A DNA stretch of 8,472 nucleotides. Origin: an uncultured Verrucomicrobiota bacterium (GTDB lineage: Bacteria; Verrucomicrobiota; Kiritimatiellia; RFP12; UBA1067). Location of the stretch: positions 1-8,472 of the forward strand of contig CAMOIK010000088.1 in assembly GCA_946615875.1 (NCBI GenBank), given 5' to 3'. Positions 1 through 5,951 of this stretch are shown one piece after another. The notes beneath the pieces are model-generated. The model did no database searches. It was not told where the DNA came from and saw nothing but the letters and a program-made list of their open reading frames with translations. Every line of letters starts with the position of its first letter. The first letter of the stretch is position 1. The position numbers and the translations under genes were made by a program.

Positions 1-74
1 CGACGGAGCAAGGCAAAATCTACCGCATCACGTGGTCTGGCCCGCGCCCGGGCCTGATGCTCATCGTCCGCTAA
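1..74 (+). CDS. 3' end of an unidentified protein gene (partial)
   Basis: An open frame enters from the left edge and stops at TAA (72-74), leaving 23 visible codons. The visible tail, ending GPRPGLMLIVR, has a polar stretch, a Gly/Pro turn and a hydrophobic strand, as at the end of a beta-sandwich or exported protein. It is too short to assign to a family. Codon choice (ATC, CGC, GGC, CTG, GTC) matches the neighbouring real genes. The downstream gap and long hairpin (119-170) fit the end of a transcription unit that converges on the pncC operon. It could still be a chance open frame; only the sequence to the left would settle that. Confidence 0.5.
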   Translation, partial: TEQGKIYRITWSGPRPGLMLIVR

Positions 75-118
75 CCACCATTGGTTTGGGTGGTGTCCAA
101 CGCAACCACCCTTTACCA

Positions 119-170
119 CATAGGCGCAGAGAGGCAGGGCAAAGACAAGCCCAGCCTCTCTGCGCCTATG
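119..170. repeat. Long near-perfect hairpin in a convergent intergenic gap
   Basis: The arms 119-135 and 154-170 are perfect 17-nt inverted copies (CATAGGCGCAGAGAGGC and its reverse complement). After one A/A mismatch the stem continues with GGGC (137-140) against GCCC (149-152), leaving an 8-nt A-rich loop (141-148). It lies between the stop at 74 and the pncC stop at 216, where a two-way terminator is expected, but neither side has a T-run, so a textbook intrinsic terminator is not shown. The CGCAGAG-type arms resemble dispersed intergenic palindromes found in many bacterial genomes (from memory). A repeat-element copy used as a transcript end is the best guess. Confidence 0.75.
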
Positions 171-215
171 CGATAGATAGAGATAAAGGATGCGGCGGCT
201 TCCAGAAGGAAACCG

Positions 216-692
216 TCAGCGAGTGCAAGCCGACTCGGCTTTCGACAGGAGAAGCGAGATGGCGTGTTCTACTGCGGCGGCGCGCACGTTCTCGCGGTCG
301 CCTGGGAAGGTCTTGTTTTCCGTGGCGACGCCGTCTGCCGTGGCGAGGCCGAACCATACGAAGCCGGCGGGATGCGCGCCGTCTCCACCCGGGCCAGCGA
401 GGCCGGTCACGGATACGGCGATGTCGCTCTTCAGCAGTTCGCGCACCCCCGCAGCCATCTGCGCGGCGCATTCGGCGCTGATCGGTCCTACGCCATCCAG
501 CAATTCGCCGTCCACGCCGAGTACGTCGCGCTTCACGGAGTTTGCGTAGCTGACAATCCCGCCGAGGAAGACTTCGCTCGCGCCCGGCACGGCGGTGATC
601 GCCGCGCCGACGCCCCCGCCCGTGCACGACTCCGCCGTGGCGCACGTCATTCCGCGCGAGCGCAAAACCTCGACCAGCCGCTTCGCTTCCAT
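216..692 (-). CDS. pncC: Nicotinamide-nucleotide amidase, stand-alone CinA C-terminal domain
   Basis: This 158-aa protein is a single CinA C-terminal domain, without the N-terminal molybdopterin-binding-like domain of full-length CinA. The family deamidates nicotinamide mononucleotide to nicotinate mononucleotide in the cytoplasmic pyridine-nucleotide salvage cycle. The signature TAESCTGG (19-26) carries the putative nucleophile Ser22. Tyr49 (in SYAN) and Lys54 follow at the spacing (27, then 5) of the E. coli PncC triad Ser31/Tyr58/Lys63, as I recall it. VTGLAGPGG (95-103) is the second family signature. No signal peptide is visible. It is the last gene of the purA-uppS-pncC unit, starting 15 nt after the uppS stop with only a weak G-rich ribosome site, so coupled translation is likely. 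The length is normal for the stand-alone form. The fold is secure; the exact activity rests on conserved residues. Confidence 0.92.
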   Translation of the reverse strand: MEAKRLVEVLRSRGMTCATAESCTGGGVGAAITAVPGASEVFLGGIVSYANSVKRDVLGVDGELLDGVGPISAECAAQMAAGVRELLKSDIAVSVTGLAGPGGDGAHPAGFVWFGLATADGVATENKTFPGDRENVRAAAVEHAISLLLSKAESACTR

Positions 693-707
693 TGCCTGCC
701 GCCCCCG

Positions 708-1397
708 CTATTGCTTCCTGCCGCCCATTCTGCGGTCGCGCTTGGCGAAGGCGGCCAGCGCCGCCTCGAAGTCGTCCTTGCCGAAATCCGGCCAGAGGGT
801 GCCGGTGAAGAAGAACTCGGCGTACGCCGCCTGCCATAGGAGGAAGTTCGAGAGGCGCAGTTCGCCCGAAGTGCGGATGACGAGGTCGGGGTCGGGAATG
901 CCGGCAGTGTCCAGCCGCTGCGCGAACGCCGCCTCGTCCAGGTCGCCAGGCGCCATCCCCTCCGAAAGCGCCTTGCGCGCGGCGCGGACTATCTCGTCGC
1001 GCCCGCCGTAGGAAAGCGCCACGGCCAGCGTGAACGCGCCGTCTGCCGTGAACGCCTCGAGGTCGGCGATTTCGCGCTGGAGCTTCTCTGAAAGATCCGA
1101 GCGGCGGCCGATCACGCGGAAGCGCACGCCGTTCTTCTTCAGTTCCTTGCGCTTCGAGGAGATGTATATGGAAAGGAGGCGCATGAGGCCGCCCACCTCT
1201 TCTTCCGACCGCTTCCAGTTCTCCGTGGAGAAGGCATACACGGTCAGATACTCCACGCCAGCGTCCCGGCAGAGGTGCATGGCGCGGTCGAGCGCCTCTG
1301 CGCCGGCGCGATGCCCGGCGATGCGCGGCAGCCCCTTTGCCGCCGCCCATCGTCCGTTGCCGTCCATGATCACGGCTATGTGCCTGGGACTAGACAT
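708..1397 (-). CDS. uppS: Isoprenyl transferase (undecaprenyl diphosphate synthase)
   Basis: This 229-aa cis-prenyltransferase condenses isopentenyl diphosphate onto farnesyl diphosphate to make undecaprenyl diphosphate, the lipid carrier for peptidoglycan and surface glycans; it acts at the cytoplasmic membrane face. All landmark residues are present: HIAVIMDGNGRWA (6-18) with Mg-binding Asp12, Asn14 and Arg16; Arg25 and His29; FSTENWKR (56-63) with Asn60, Trp61 and Arg63; and Arg175, Arg181 and Glu194, which line up with E. coli Arg194, Arg200 and Glu213. The N-terminus is about 14 residues shorter than in E. coli, within the normal range. Its ATG overlaps the purA stop by 8 nt (1390-1397). 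An AGGA lies only 3 nt before the ATG, so coupling to purA translation is likely. cdsA, a common uppS neighbour, is not next; pncC is. Confidence 0.97.
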   Translation of the reverse strand: MSSPRHIAVIMDGNGRWAAAKGLPRIAGHRAGAEALDRAMHLCRDAGVEYLTVYAFSTENWKRSEEEVGGLMRLLSIYISSKRKELKKNGVRFRVIGRRSDLSEKLQREIADLEAFTADGAFTLAVALSYGGRDEIVRAARKALSEGMAPGDLDEAAFAQRLDTAGIPDPDLVIRTSGELRLSNFLLWQAAYAEFFFTGTLWPDFGKDDFEAALAAFAKRDRRMGGRKQ

Positions 1398-2667
1398 TGA
1401 TCCTGAGCGTAGTCTCGCGGGCCGGGCCGACGGAAAGGACGCCTAGCTTGCCGCCCACCAGTTCGAGGATGCGCGATATGTAGCGCTTGGCGTTCTCCGG
1501 CAGCGCGTCGTAGGACGTGATGTGCGAGGTCTCGCACTGCCAACCGGGCAGCTCCTCGTACACCGGTTCGCACCACTTCAGCGCCTCGAGGTCTGCGGGG
1601 AAGGTCGTATATACGAAGCCGTCTTTGCGCCGGTAGCCGGTGCATATCTTGACCACCGGGAACGTGTCTAGGACGTCCAGCTTCGTCATCGCCCAGTAGT
1701 CGATGCCGTTCACCCGTTGGGCGTAGCGCCCTATCACGGCGTCGAACCACCCGCAGCGGCGAGGCCGCCCGGTTGTCGCGCCGAACTCGCCGCCGCGCTG
1801 GCGTAGAGTCTCGCCGTCGGCGTCGTTCAGTTCGGTGGGGAAGGGGCCTTCGCCCACGCGGGTCGTGTAGAGCTTGAGTACGCCGATCACGCGGTCGATC
1901 GCGCGCGGGCTCACTCCCGAACCCGTGCACGCGCCGCCGGCCGTCGGGTTGGAGGACGTGACGAAAGGATACGTGCCGAAGTCGATGTCGAGCATCGTCG
2001 CCTGCGCTCCCTCGAAAAGAATGGAAGCGCCGCTTTCGAGCCTGTCGTGCAGGAACTGGATCGTGTCGGTCACGTATGGCATCAGCGCCGTGACCATCGG
2101 CGCGTAGAGCCTGACCATCTCGTCGGCGTCGAGCTGCAGCGCGCCGAGCGCGCCGAGGGCGCGGTTCGCCTCCGCCACCTGCGAGCGGACGTGGTCCAGG
2201 AAGTCCGGCTTTAGGATGTCGCCGACGCGCATCCCGTAACGCCCCACCTTGGCCGCGTAGGCCGGGCCGATGCCGCGCCCGGTGGTGCCGATCTTGCCGT
2301 CTGCGGACCTGGCGGCCTCCTCGGCGCGGTCGAGCGCGCGGTGCCACTGCATCACCATGTGCGCGCGCTCGGAGATGTGGAAGCGTCCCTTGAGGGAGAA
2401 GCCCCAGCTCTCCACCTGCTCCAGTTCCTTCATCAGGTCGAACGGGTCCATCACCACGCCATTGCCGATCACGCAGCTCTTGCCGTCGTGCAGGATGCCG
2501 CTGGGCACGAGGTGCAGCACGTATTTGCGGTCGCCCACGACAACCGTGTGGCCGGCGTTCGAGCCGCCTTGGAAGCGCACGACTACATCCGCCTCCTCGG
2601 TGAGAAAGTCTATTACCTTGCCTTTGCCCTCATCGCCCCACTGGGCGCCTACGAGTACGGTGTTCAT
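1390..2667 (-). CDS. purA: Adenylosuccinate synthetase
   Basis: This 425-aa protein of standard length makes adenylosuccinate from IMP, aspartate and GTP, the first committed step to AMP. The N-terminal P-loop-like WGDEGKGK (10-17) holds catalytic Asp12; His40 sits in NAGHT, one residue short of E. coli Asp13/His41. GTTGRGIGPAY is the IMP-binding segment, TGRPRRCGW carries the arginines of the aspartate/IMP site, TKLD (328-331) recognises the guanine, and VGPARE (413-418) closes the nucleotide site. The start is unambiguous because MNTVLVGAQWGDEGKGK is the canonical N-terminus. The Shine-Dalgarno AAAGGA (2681-2686) is rather far, 13 nt from the ATG, and a perfect TATAAT box (2695-2700) gives a leader of only about 20 nt. 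It is first in the operon with uppS and pncC and divergent from the secreted-protein gene. Confidence 0.98.
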   Translation of the reverse strand: MNTVLVGAQWGDEGKGKVIDFLTEEADVVVRFQGGSNAGHTVVVGDRKYVLHLVPSGILHDGKSCVIGNGVVMDPFDLMKELEQVESWGFSLKGRFHISERAHMVMQWHRALDRAEEAARSADGKIGTTGRGIGPAYAAKVGRYGMRVGDILKPDFLDHVRSQVAEANRALGALGALQLDADEMVRLYAPMVTALMPYVTDTIQFLHDRLESGASILFEGAQATMLDIDFGTYPFVTSSNPTAGGACTGSGVSPRAIDRVIGVLKLYTTRVGEGPFPTELNDADGETLRQRGGEFGATTGRPRRCGWFDAVIGRYAQRVNGIDYWAMTKLDVLDTFPVVKICTGYRRKDGFVYTTFPADLEALKWCEPVYEELPGWQCETSHITSYDALPENAKRYISRILELVGGKLGVLSVGPARETTLRINV

Positions 2668-2690
2668 TCTTTATGGTAGTTCCTTTCGCC

Positions 2691-2709
2691 GCATATTATA
2701 CCATATTTT
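2691..2709 (-). promoter_or_regulatory. purA operon promoter, copy 1 of the 19-nt extended -10 block
   Basis: Read on the minus strand, this is AAATATGGTATAATATGCG. It holds a perfect TATAAT (2700-2695) preceded by TG plus one base, an extended -10 element. No TTGACA-like hexamer lies 16-18 nt upstream, which is GC-rich, consistent with an extended -10 promoter. Transcription should begin near 2688, just ahead of the purA ribosome site. The plus strand of the same A/T island contains TATTAT (2694-2699), so weak divergent initiation is possible. Confidence 0.8.
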
Positions 2710-2762
2710 TGGCCGCCCGCCCCGGCGGCAAGTGGCTTTGCACTCTTTTTCTTGTCCGCGCT

Positions 2763-2785
2763 TCCCCCGCTTGGGGGATTTTTTT
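2763..2785 (+). terminator. Intrinsic terminator between two divergent promoters
   Basis: TCCCCC (2763-2768), loop GCTT, GGGGGA (2773-2778) and seven T residues (2779-2785) form a compact rho-independent terminator working only left to right. No plus-strand gene lies upstream; the nearest is divergent purA. It may stop spurious rightward RNA leaving the purA promoter island, end a short RNA of roughly 80 nt, or act as an attenuator for a transcript entering the surface-protein gene. A second TCCCCC at 2791-2796 could pair with the same GGGGGA, giving an alternative fold. The structure is seen directly; its use is inferred. Confidence 0.65.
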
Positions 2786-2796
2786 CACTTTCCCCC

Positions 2797-2830
2797 TTGC
2801 GGCCGACGGAAAAATATGCTATCATATGCG
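2797..2830 (+). promoter_or_regulatory. Promoter of the secreted-protein gene, copy 2 of the 19-nt block
   Basis: AAATATGCTATCATATGCG (2812-2830) contains TATCAT (2820-2825), five of six matches to the -10 consensus, with TG and one base in front. A weak -35 (TTGCGG, 2797-2802) sits exactly 17 nt upstream. Predicted start is about 2832, giving a leader of about 26 nt that contains the AAGGAG ribosome site at 2845-2850. Confidence 0.8.
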
Positions 2831-2857
2831 CAGACACTTTGAGAAAGGAGTAAAAAC

Positions 2858-4822
2858 ATGAAGACACCATTGTTCGTGCTTGGCACGGCGCTTGCAGCCA
2901 CTCTGTGCGCGGAGACGACATATATCTCCGGCACGGGTTTCGAGGATTTGACGACCGGGAAGATCAATCTCACGGTCCAGACGGAAGATGACGCATCTCC
3001 GTGGGGGCCGACGGGCACCGACTTCTTCGAGTTCGCCGAGATAAAGGAGTACGCGGAAGGTGAGACCGCGCCGACTGCGGTGCCTGTCCCGTCGGACTCG
3101 GCAAAGTATCGCACGAATGATGCGAACACCAAGTATCTGGATCTCGACTCCGGCACCACCAGGCTCGAACGCGCGACGGTGGCAGACCTCGAGAACGCCA
3201 CGGACGGCGTCTATCTGGACACGATGGTTCAATTCACCGCGATGGACGCAGAACAGCAGCCCACGCCTGACGAGGGCGACAAGCTCCTGGTCTGGCTCAA
3301 GAACGAGACTGTCAATGAGGTCGAGACCAAGAAACTCGTGGTCACCGCCGCCGCCGCGCTTGGCACTGCTACGCGGACGGATTACGTGATCGACAGCCTC
3401 CAGACGGCAATCGCCGAGGGGACGTGGTACAGGCTCACCATTGTCGCAACCACGGAGACGGTTAGCGGCATAGGCACCTCGGCCGCGTTCAAGGTGTATC
3501 TCGACGGGGCGCAGGTGTTCAGCGGCGTCAACTCCATGTTCTACAGCATGGTGCAGAGTGGCGAAGACAAGCTCACTCTTGCCAATGTCGGCTTTGCCGG
3601 CAAGGGTTCGATTGACGACCTCGTTTTCGGTTCGGGCGATCCCTTCTATGTGGCGCCGACCACGTTTGCCTACACGATCAATTACGGCCCCAACGTGACG
3701 GGCTTCACCTATGCTTGGACGGTCGGTGGCGAGGATAGCGAAGGCGTCGTAGTCTCCGGCCTCGCCGCAGCGGGTTCTCAGGTCGTTCAGGTTCCCAATG
3801 ATGCGACGGCGTTCAAGATCTACAACGTGACGGTTGCCACTGGCTACAAGCCCATTGCGAACTACACCGACAGCGATCTCAACACGACGGGCGACTCCTG
3901 CACTCTCGGAACGGAATTCGTGGCGTGCTCCATCGGCGAAACCACGTATCCCACGGTCGCGGCCGCGCTTGCAGCCATCGGCGAGGACCCGGTCACCATC
4001 AAGCTTGAGGCAAATGTCACAGAGGCGATCACGTTCTCTGCCGGCACGGTCACGCTCGATCTCAATGGCAAGACGATTACCGATCTAGGCCAGACCATTG
4101 CTGTGGAAGGCGGCGCTCTTACCATTGTCAATACGGGTGCCGATACCGCAGCCATCTCGTCTGAGGGCACCGCAATTGTAATGGGTGCTGAGGGCGGTGA
4201 AGGCACGGTGACTATGGGAGCCGACGGCACGAACGTCTTCACGGTTGAAGGTGAAATCGAAGTTGTGGCCGGTACGTTCAGCGTGAAGGCGGGCAAGTAC
4301 AGTGATCTGCCTTTGGACGGAGATGGCGATGAGCTCGATTTCTCCGCCTATTGCCCGGCAGGGCAGGAGTTGGTGCTGGTTGGCGGCTACTACGTCCTCC
4401 AGTCCGCTGGCGGCGGCACGTCGGCGGATGACGGCAGCGGCAACACCTTCACGGTGCCCAGCACTGTCGCGACGCCCACCGGAAAGACGCTGGCCGACGC
4501 CACCGGCAGCGGCACGACCTACGCCCAGGCCTACGCGCTCGGTCTCTGGGACGGCACGGCGGAGGGCACGGTCGATGCACTGCCCGCAGCCACGATCACG
4601 GTTGAGAACGGCACGGTCACGGTCACGTTCACGGGCTTGACGCCTGAGGCGGCCTACACTGTGAAGACCTACCTCCAGACCAAGGCCAGCCTCAACGGCA
4701 ACTGGCCGGCGACGGTGGATGCCGAAGGCAGCACCGAGATGACGGAGGGCGTCGGCACCGACACCATCGGCACCGCTGACAGCAAATTCTACCGCGTCGT
4801 CGTGACGATCACCAACAAGTGA
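2858..4822 (+). CDS. Secreted protein with LamG-like and beta-helix-like domains
   Basis: This 654-aa protein starts with a signal peptide: short basic start, hydrophobic core at residues 4-16, probable cleavage after LCA (Ala18). AAGGAG, 7 nt before the ATG, fixes the start. Residues about 20-260 look like a concanavalin A/LamG fold: a WYRLTIVA strand, then AAFKVYLDGAQVF, then SIDDLVFG at 251-258. A beta-sandwich-like segment follows (about 268-350). From Gly360, TYPTVAAALAAI leads into repeated beta-rungs with TLDLNGKTIT (399-408), typical of right-handed beta-helix surface proteins. A Gly/Ser/Asp linker (516-530) leads to a last beta-domain ending in FYRVVVTITNK. I see no catalytic motif, membrane anchor or sortase signal, so glycan binding or a cell-surface structural role is more likely than enzymatic activity. 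It is a single-gene unit with its own promoter and terminator. The export call is strong, the domain calls moderate. Confidence 0.85.
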   Translation: MKTPLFVLGTALAATLCAETTYISGTGFEDLTTGKINLTVQTEDDASPWGPTGTDFFEFAEIKEYAEGETAPTAVPVPSDSAKYRTNDANTKYLDLDSGTTRLERATVADLENATDGVYLDTMVQFTAMDAEQQPTPDEGDKLLVWLKNETVNEVETKKLVVTAAAALGTATRTDYVIDSLQTAIAEGTWYRLTIVATTETVSGIGTSAAFKVYLDGAQVFSGVNSMFYSMVQSGEDKLTLANVGFAGKGSIDDLVFGSGDPFYVAPTTFAYTINYGPNVTGFTYAWTVGGEDSEGVVVSGLAAAGSQVVQVPNDATAFKIYNVTVATGYKPIANYTDSDLNTTGDSCTLGTEFVACSIGETTYPTVAAALAAIGEDPVTIKLEANVTEAITFSAGTVTLDLNGKTITDLGQTIAVEGGALTIVNTGADTAAISSEGTAIVMGAEGGEGTVTMGADGTNVFTVEGEIEVVAGTFSVKAGKYSDLPLDGDGDELDFSAYCPAGQELVLVGGYYVLQSAGGGTSADDGSGNTFTVPSTVATPTGKTLADATGSGTTYAQAYALGLWDGTAEGTVDALPAATITVENGTVTVTFTGLTPEAAYTVKTYLQTKASLNGNWPATVDAEGSTEMTEGVGTDTIGTADSKFYRVVVTITNK

Positions 4823-4852
4823 GCGGTCATTGAAGGCTGAAAGCCTTGGAGT

Positions 4853-4893
4853 CGGCGGGGTGGGGCGCGAGCCTCCCCCCGCCGTTTCTTGTT
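4853..4893 (+). terminator. Intrinsic terminator of the secreted-protein gene
   Basis: A 14-bp GC stem (4853-4866 with 4871-4884), with one mismatch and one G-T pair, is capped by GCGA, a GNRA-type tetraloop, and followed by TTTCTTGTT (4885-4893). It lies 30 nt after the stop at 4822. A smaller perfect hairpin (AAGGCT, GAA, AGCCTT; 4833-4847) sits between the stop codon and the terminator. Confidence 0.88.
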
Positions 4894-4927
4894 AGATGGT
4901 AGTGGGTGGATGGCAGAGGTTGGGGAA
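4893..4927 (-). repeat. Inverted block of the heptamer repeat
   Basis: Read on the minus strand from the right, this stretch gives TTCCCCA, ACCTCTG, CCATCCA, CCCACTA and CCATCTA in the same 7-nt phase and vocabulary as the direct array at 4946-5036. The first unit and the third (A in place of the R-ending CTR) are degenerate. The 24 nt at 4893-4916 match the reverse complement of part of the direct array (about 4999-5022) at 21 of 24 positions, so the two blocks could fold into an imperfect hairpin of roughly 130 nt. Confidence 0.7.
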
Positions 4928-4945
4928 GGGATCTCTTTCCTTCTG

Positions 4946-5036
4946 CCAACTATCCTCTATCCTCTGCCAACTACCAACTAACATCTACCCGCTATCCACT
5001 GCCATCTACCCACTATCAACTACCAACTACCCGCTG
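4946..5036 (+). repeat. Thirteen degenerate heptamers, NCNNCTR, upstream of folD
   Basis: The 91 nt divide exactly into 13 heptamers: CCAACTA (four times), TCCTCTA, TCCTCTG, ACATCTA, CCCGCTA, TCCACTG, CCATCTA, CCCACTA, TCAACTA and CCCGCTG. C at position 2 and CT at positions 5-6 are invariant in all thirteen, and position 7 is always a purine. CCTTCTG (4939-4945) is a possible decayed fourteenth unit. The array stops one base before the folD promoter block. Heptameric tandem repeats (STRR) are known from cyanobacteria; this array differs in being highly degenerate while keeping strict phase. The frame upstream of folD stays open through it and would give a 7-aa period, but I do not think it is translated. 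Confidence 0.9.
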
Positions 5037-5055
5037 AAATATGCTATAATATGCG
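5037..5055 (+). promoter_or_regulatory. folD promoter, copy 3 of the 19-nt block, leaderless
   Basis: AAATATGCTATAATATGCG contains a perfect extended -10, TGCTATAAT (5042-5050). No -35 hexamer is visible at the expected place (about 5022-5027), which is heptamer repeat. Counting the last T of the box as -7 puts the transcript start at 5057-5058, which is the A of the folD ATG. Confidence 0.82.
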
Positions 5056-5057
5056 TC

Positions 5058-5951
5058 ATGAGCACGAAGATAGATGGCAAGGCGCTCTCGGCGGCGTTGC
5101 GCGCCGAAATCGCGCAGTCGGTATCCGCCATGAGGGCGGAGCATGGCATTGCACCGGGGCTGGCGGTAATTCTCGTCGGCGACAACCCTGCGAGCGTGAG
5201 CTACGTGACGGCCAAGGAGCGGGCGTGCGCGGAGGTCGGCATGCTTTCGCGCGAAATCAGGATGCCGGCGGATGCCACGGAAGAGGAGTTGCTGGCGGAA
5301 GTGCGGCGCCTCAACGCCGATCAGGAGATCGACGGCATACTGGTGCAGCTGCCGCTGCCGCGCCACATCGGCGAAAAGGCGGTCATAGACGCGATTTCGC
5401 CAGACAAGGACGTGGACGGCTTCACGCCGGTCAACGTGGGCAGGATGATGATAGGCGAAGAATGCTTCCTGCCGTGCACGCCGCACGGCATCGTCAAGCT
5501 GATCGAGTTCGCCGGCGTGGAGATCGCCGGGAAGCACGCCGTGGTGATCGGGCGCAGCAACATAGTCGGCAAGCCGGTGGCCGCGCTGCTGGCGCGCCGC
5601 GAGTGCAATGCCACCGTCACGCTGTGCCACACCGGGACGCCGGACATCGCGCAGTTCACCCGCCAGGCGGATATCGTGGTCGTCGCGGCGGGCCGTCCTG
5701 GCACGCTGCGCGGCGACATGCTCAAGCCCGGCGCCGTCGTCATCGACGTCGGGGTGAACCGCATTCCCGACGCCACCAGGGAGCGTGGCTTCCGTCTGGC
5801 CGGCGACGCAGACTGGGAATCGTGTTCGGCGGTGGCCGGGGCCATCACGCCGGTGCCCGGCGGGGTGGGGCCGATGACAATCACGATGCTGCTCTGGAAC
5901 ACGCTGCAGGCCTGCAAGGCGAGGGCGAAGCGCGCCGCATCCCAATCATGA
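5058..5951 (+). CDS. folD: Bifunctional methylenetetrahydrofolate dehydrogenase/cyclohydrolase
   Basis: This 297-aa cytoplasmic enzyme oxidises 5,10-methylene-THF to methenyl-THF (NADP-linked in most family members) and hydrolyses it to 10-formyl-THF, supplying one-carbon units for purine and fMet-tRNA synthesis. Residues match E. coli FolD with an offset of one: Tyr49 and Lys53 in SYVTAKERAC, Gln97 in DGILVQLPLP, Asp120 in DKDVDGF. The Rossmann half has GRSNIVGKPVA and DVGVN, and PGGVGPMT (267-274) is the C-terminal signature. I chose ATG 5058 because MSTKIDGKAL is the usual N-terminus and the length fits; the frame is open back to 4896, but only through the heptamer array and the promoter. 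There is no Shine-Dalgarno site, and the -10 box ends 7 nt before the ATG, so the mRNA is probably leaderless. The stop overlaps the next start (ATGA). Confidence 0.97.
   Translation: MSTKIDGKALSAALRAEIAQSVSAMRAEHGIAPGLAVILVGDNPASVSYVTAKERACAEVGMLSREIRMPADATEEELLAEVRRLNADQEIDGILVQLPLPRHIGEKAVIDAISPDKDVDGFTPVNVGRMMIGEECFLPCTPHGIVKLIEFAGVEIAGKHAVVIGRSNIVGKPVAALLARRECNATVTLCHTGTPDIAQFTRQADIVVVAAGRPGTLRGDMLKPGAVVIDVGVNRIPDATRERGFRLAGDADWESCSAVAGAITPVPGGVGPMTITMLLWNTLQACKARAKRAASQS

Noticed and set aside
74..111. Two overlapping short stems from three ACCACC/GGTGGT copies (74-79 with 89-94, or 88-94 with 105-111), like a switch.
   Set aside because: The stems are only 6-7 bp, and the region lies after a stop codon with no gene downstream on that strand.
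227..241. Palindrome AAGCCGA-C-TCGGCTT near the pncC stop.
   Set aside because: It lies inside the last codons of pncC, the loop would be only 3 nt, and no clean T-run follows.
166..1350. 394-codon minus-strand frame spanning uppS and pncC.
   Set aside because: It is out of frame with two motif-verified genes, and its product is Arg/Gly-rich without any family signature.
4946..5036. CRISPR array.
   Set aside because: Units are 7 nt with no spacers and no cas genes nearby.
4896..5057. 54-residue N-terminal extension of folD from ATG 4896.
   Set aside because: It would translate the heptamer repeat and the promoter block. FolD of normal length starts at 5058 with the canonical N-terminus.
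5051..5947. ATG 5051 opening a second frame through all of folD into the 123-aa ORF.
   Set aside because: Within folD this frame gives a Gly/Arg/His-rich product without motifs. The ATGA junction at 5948 is a far better start for the small protein.
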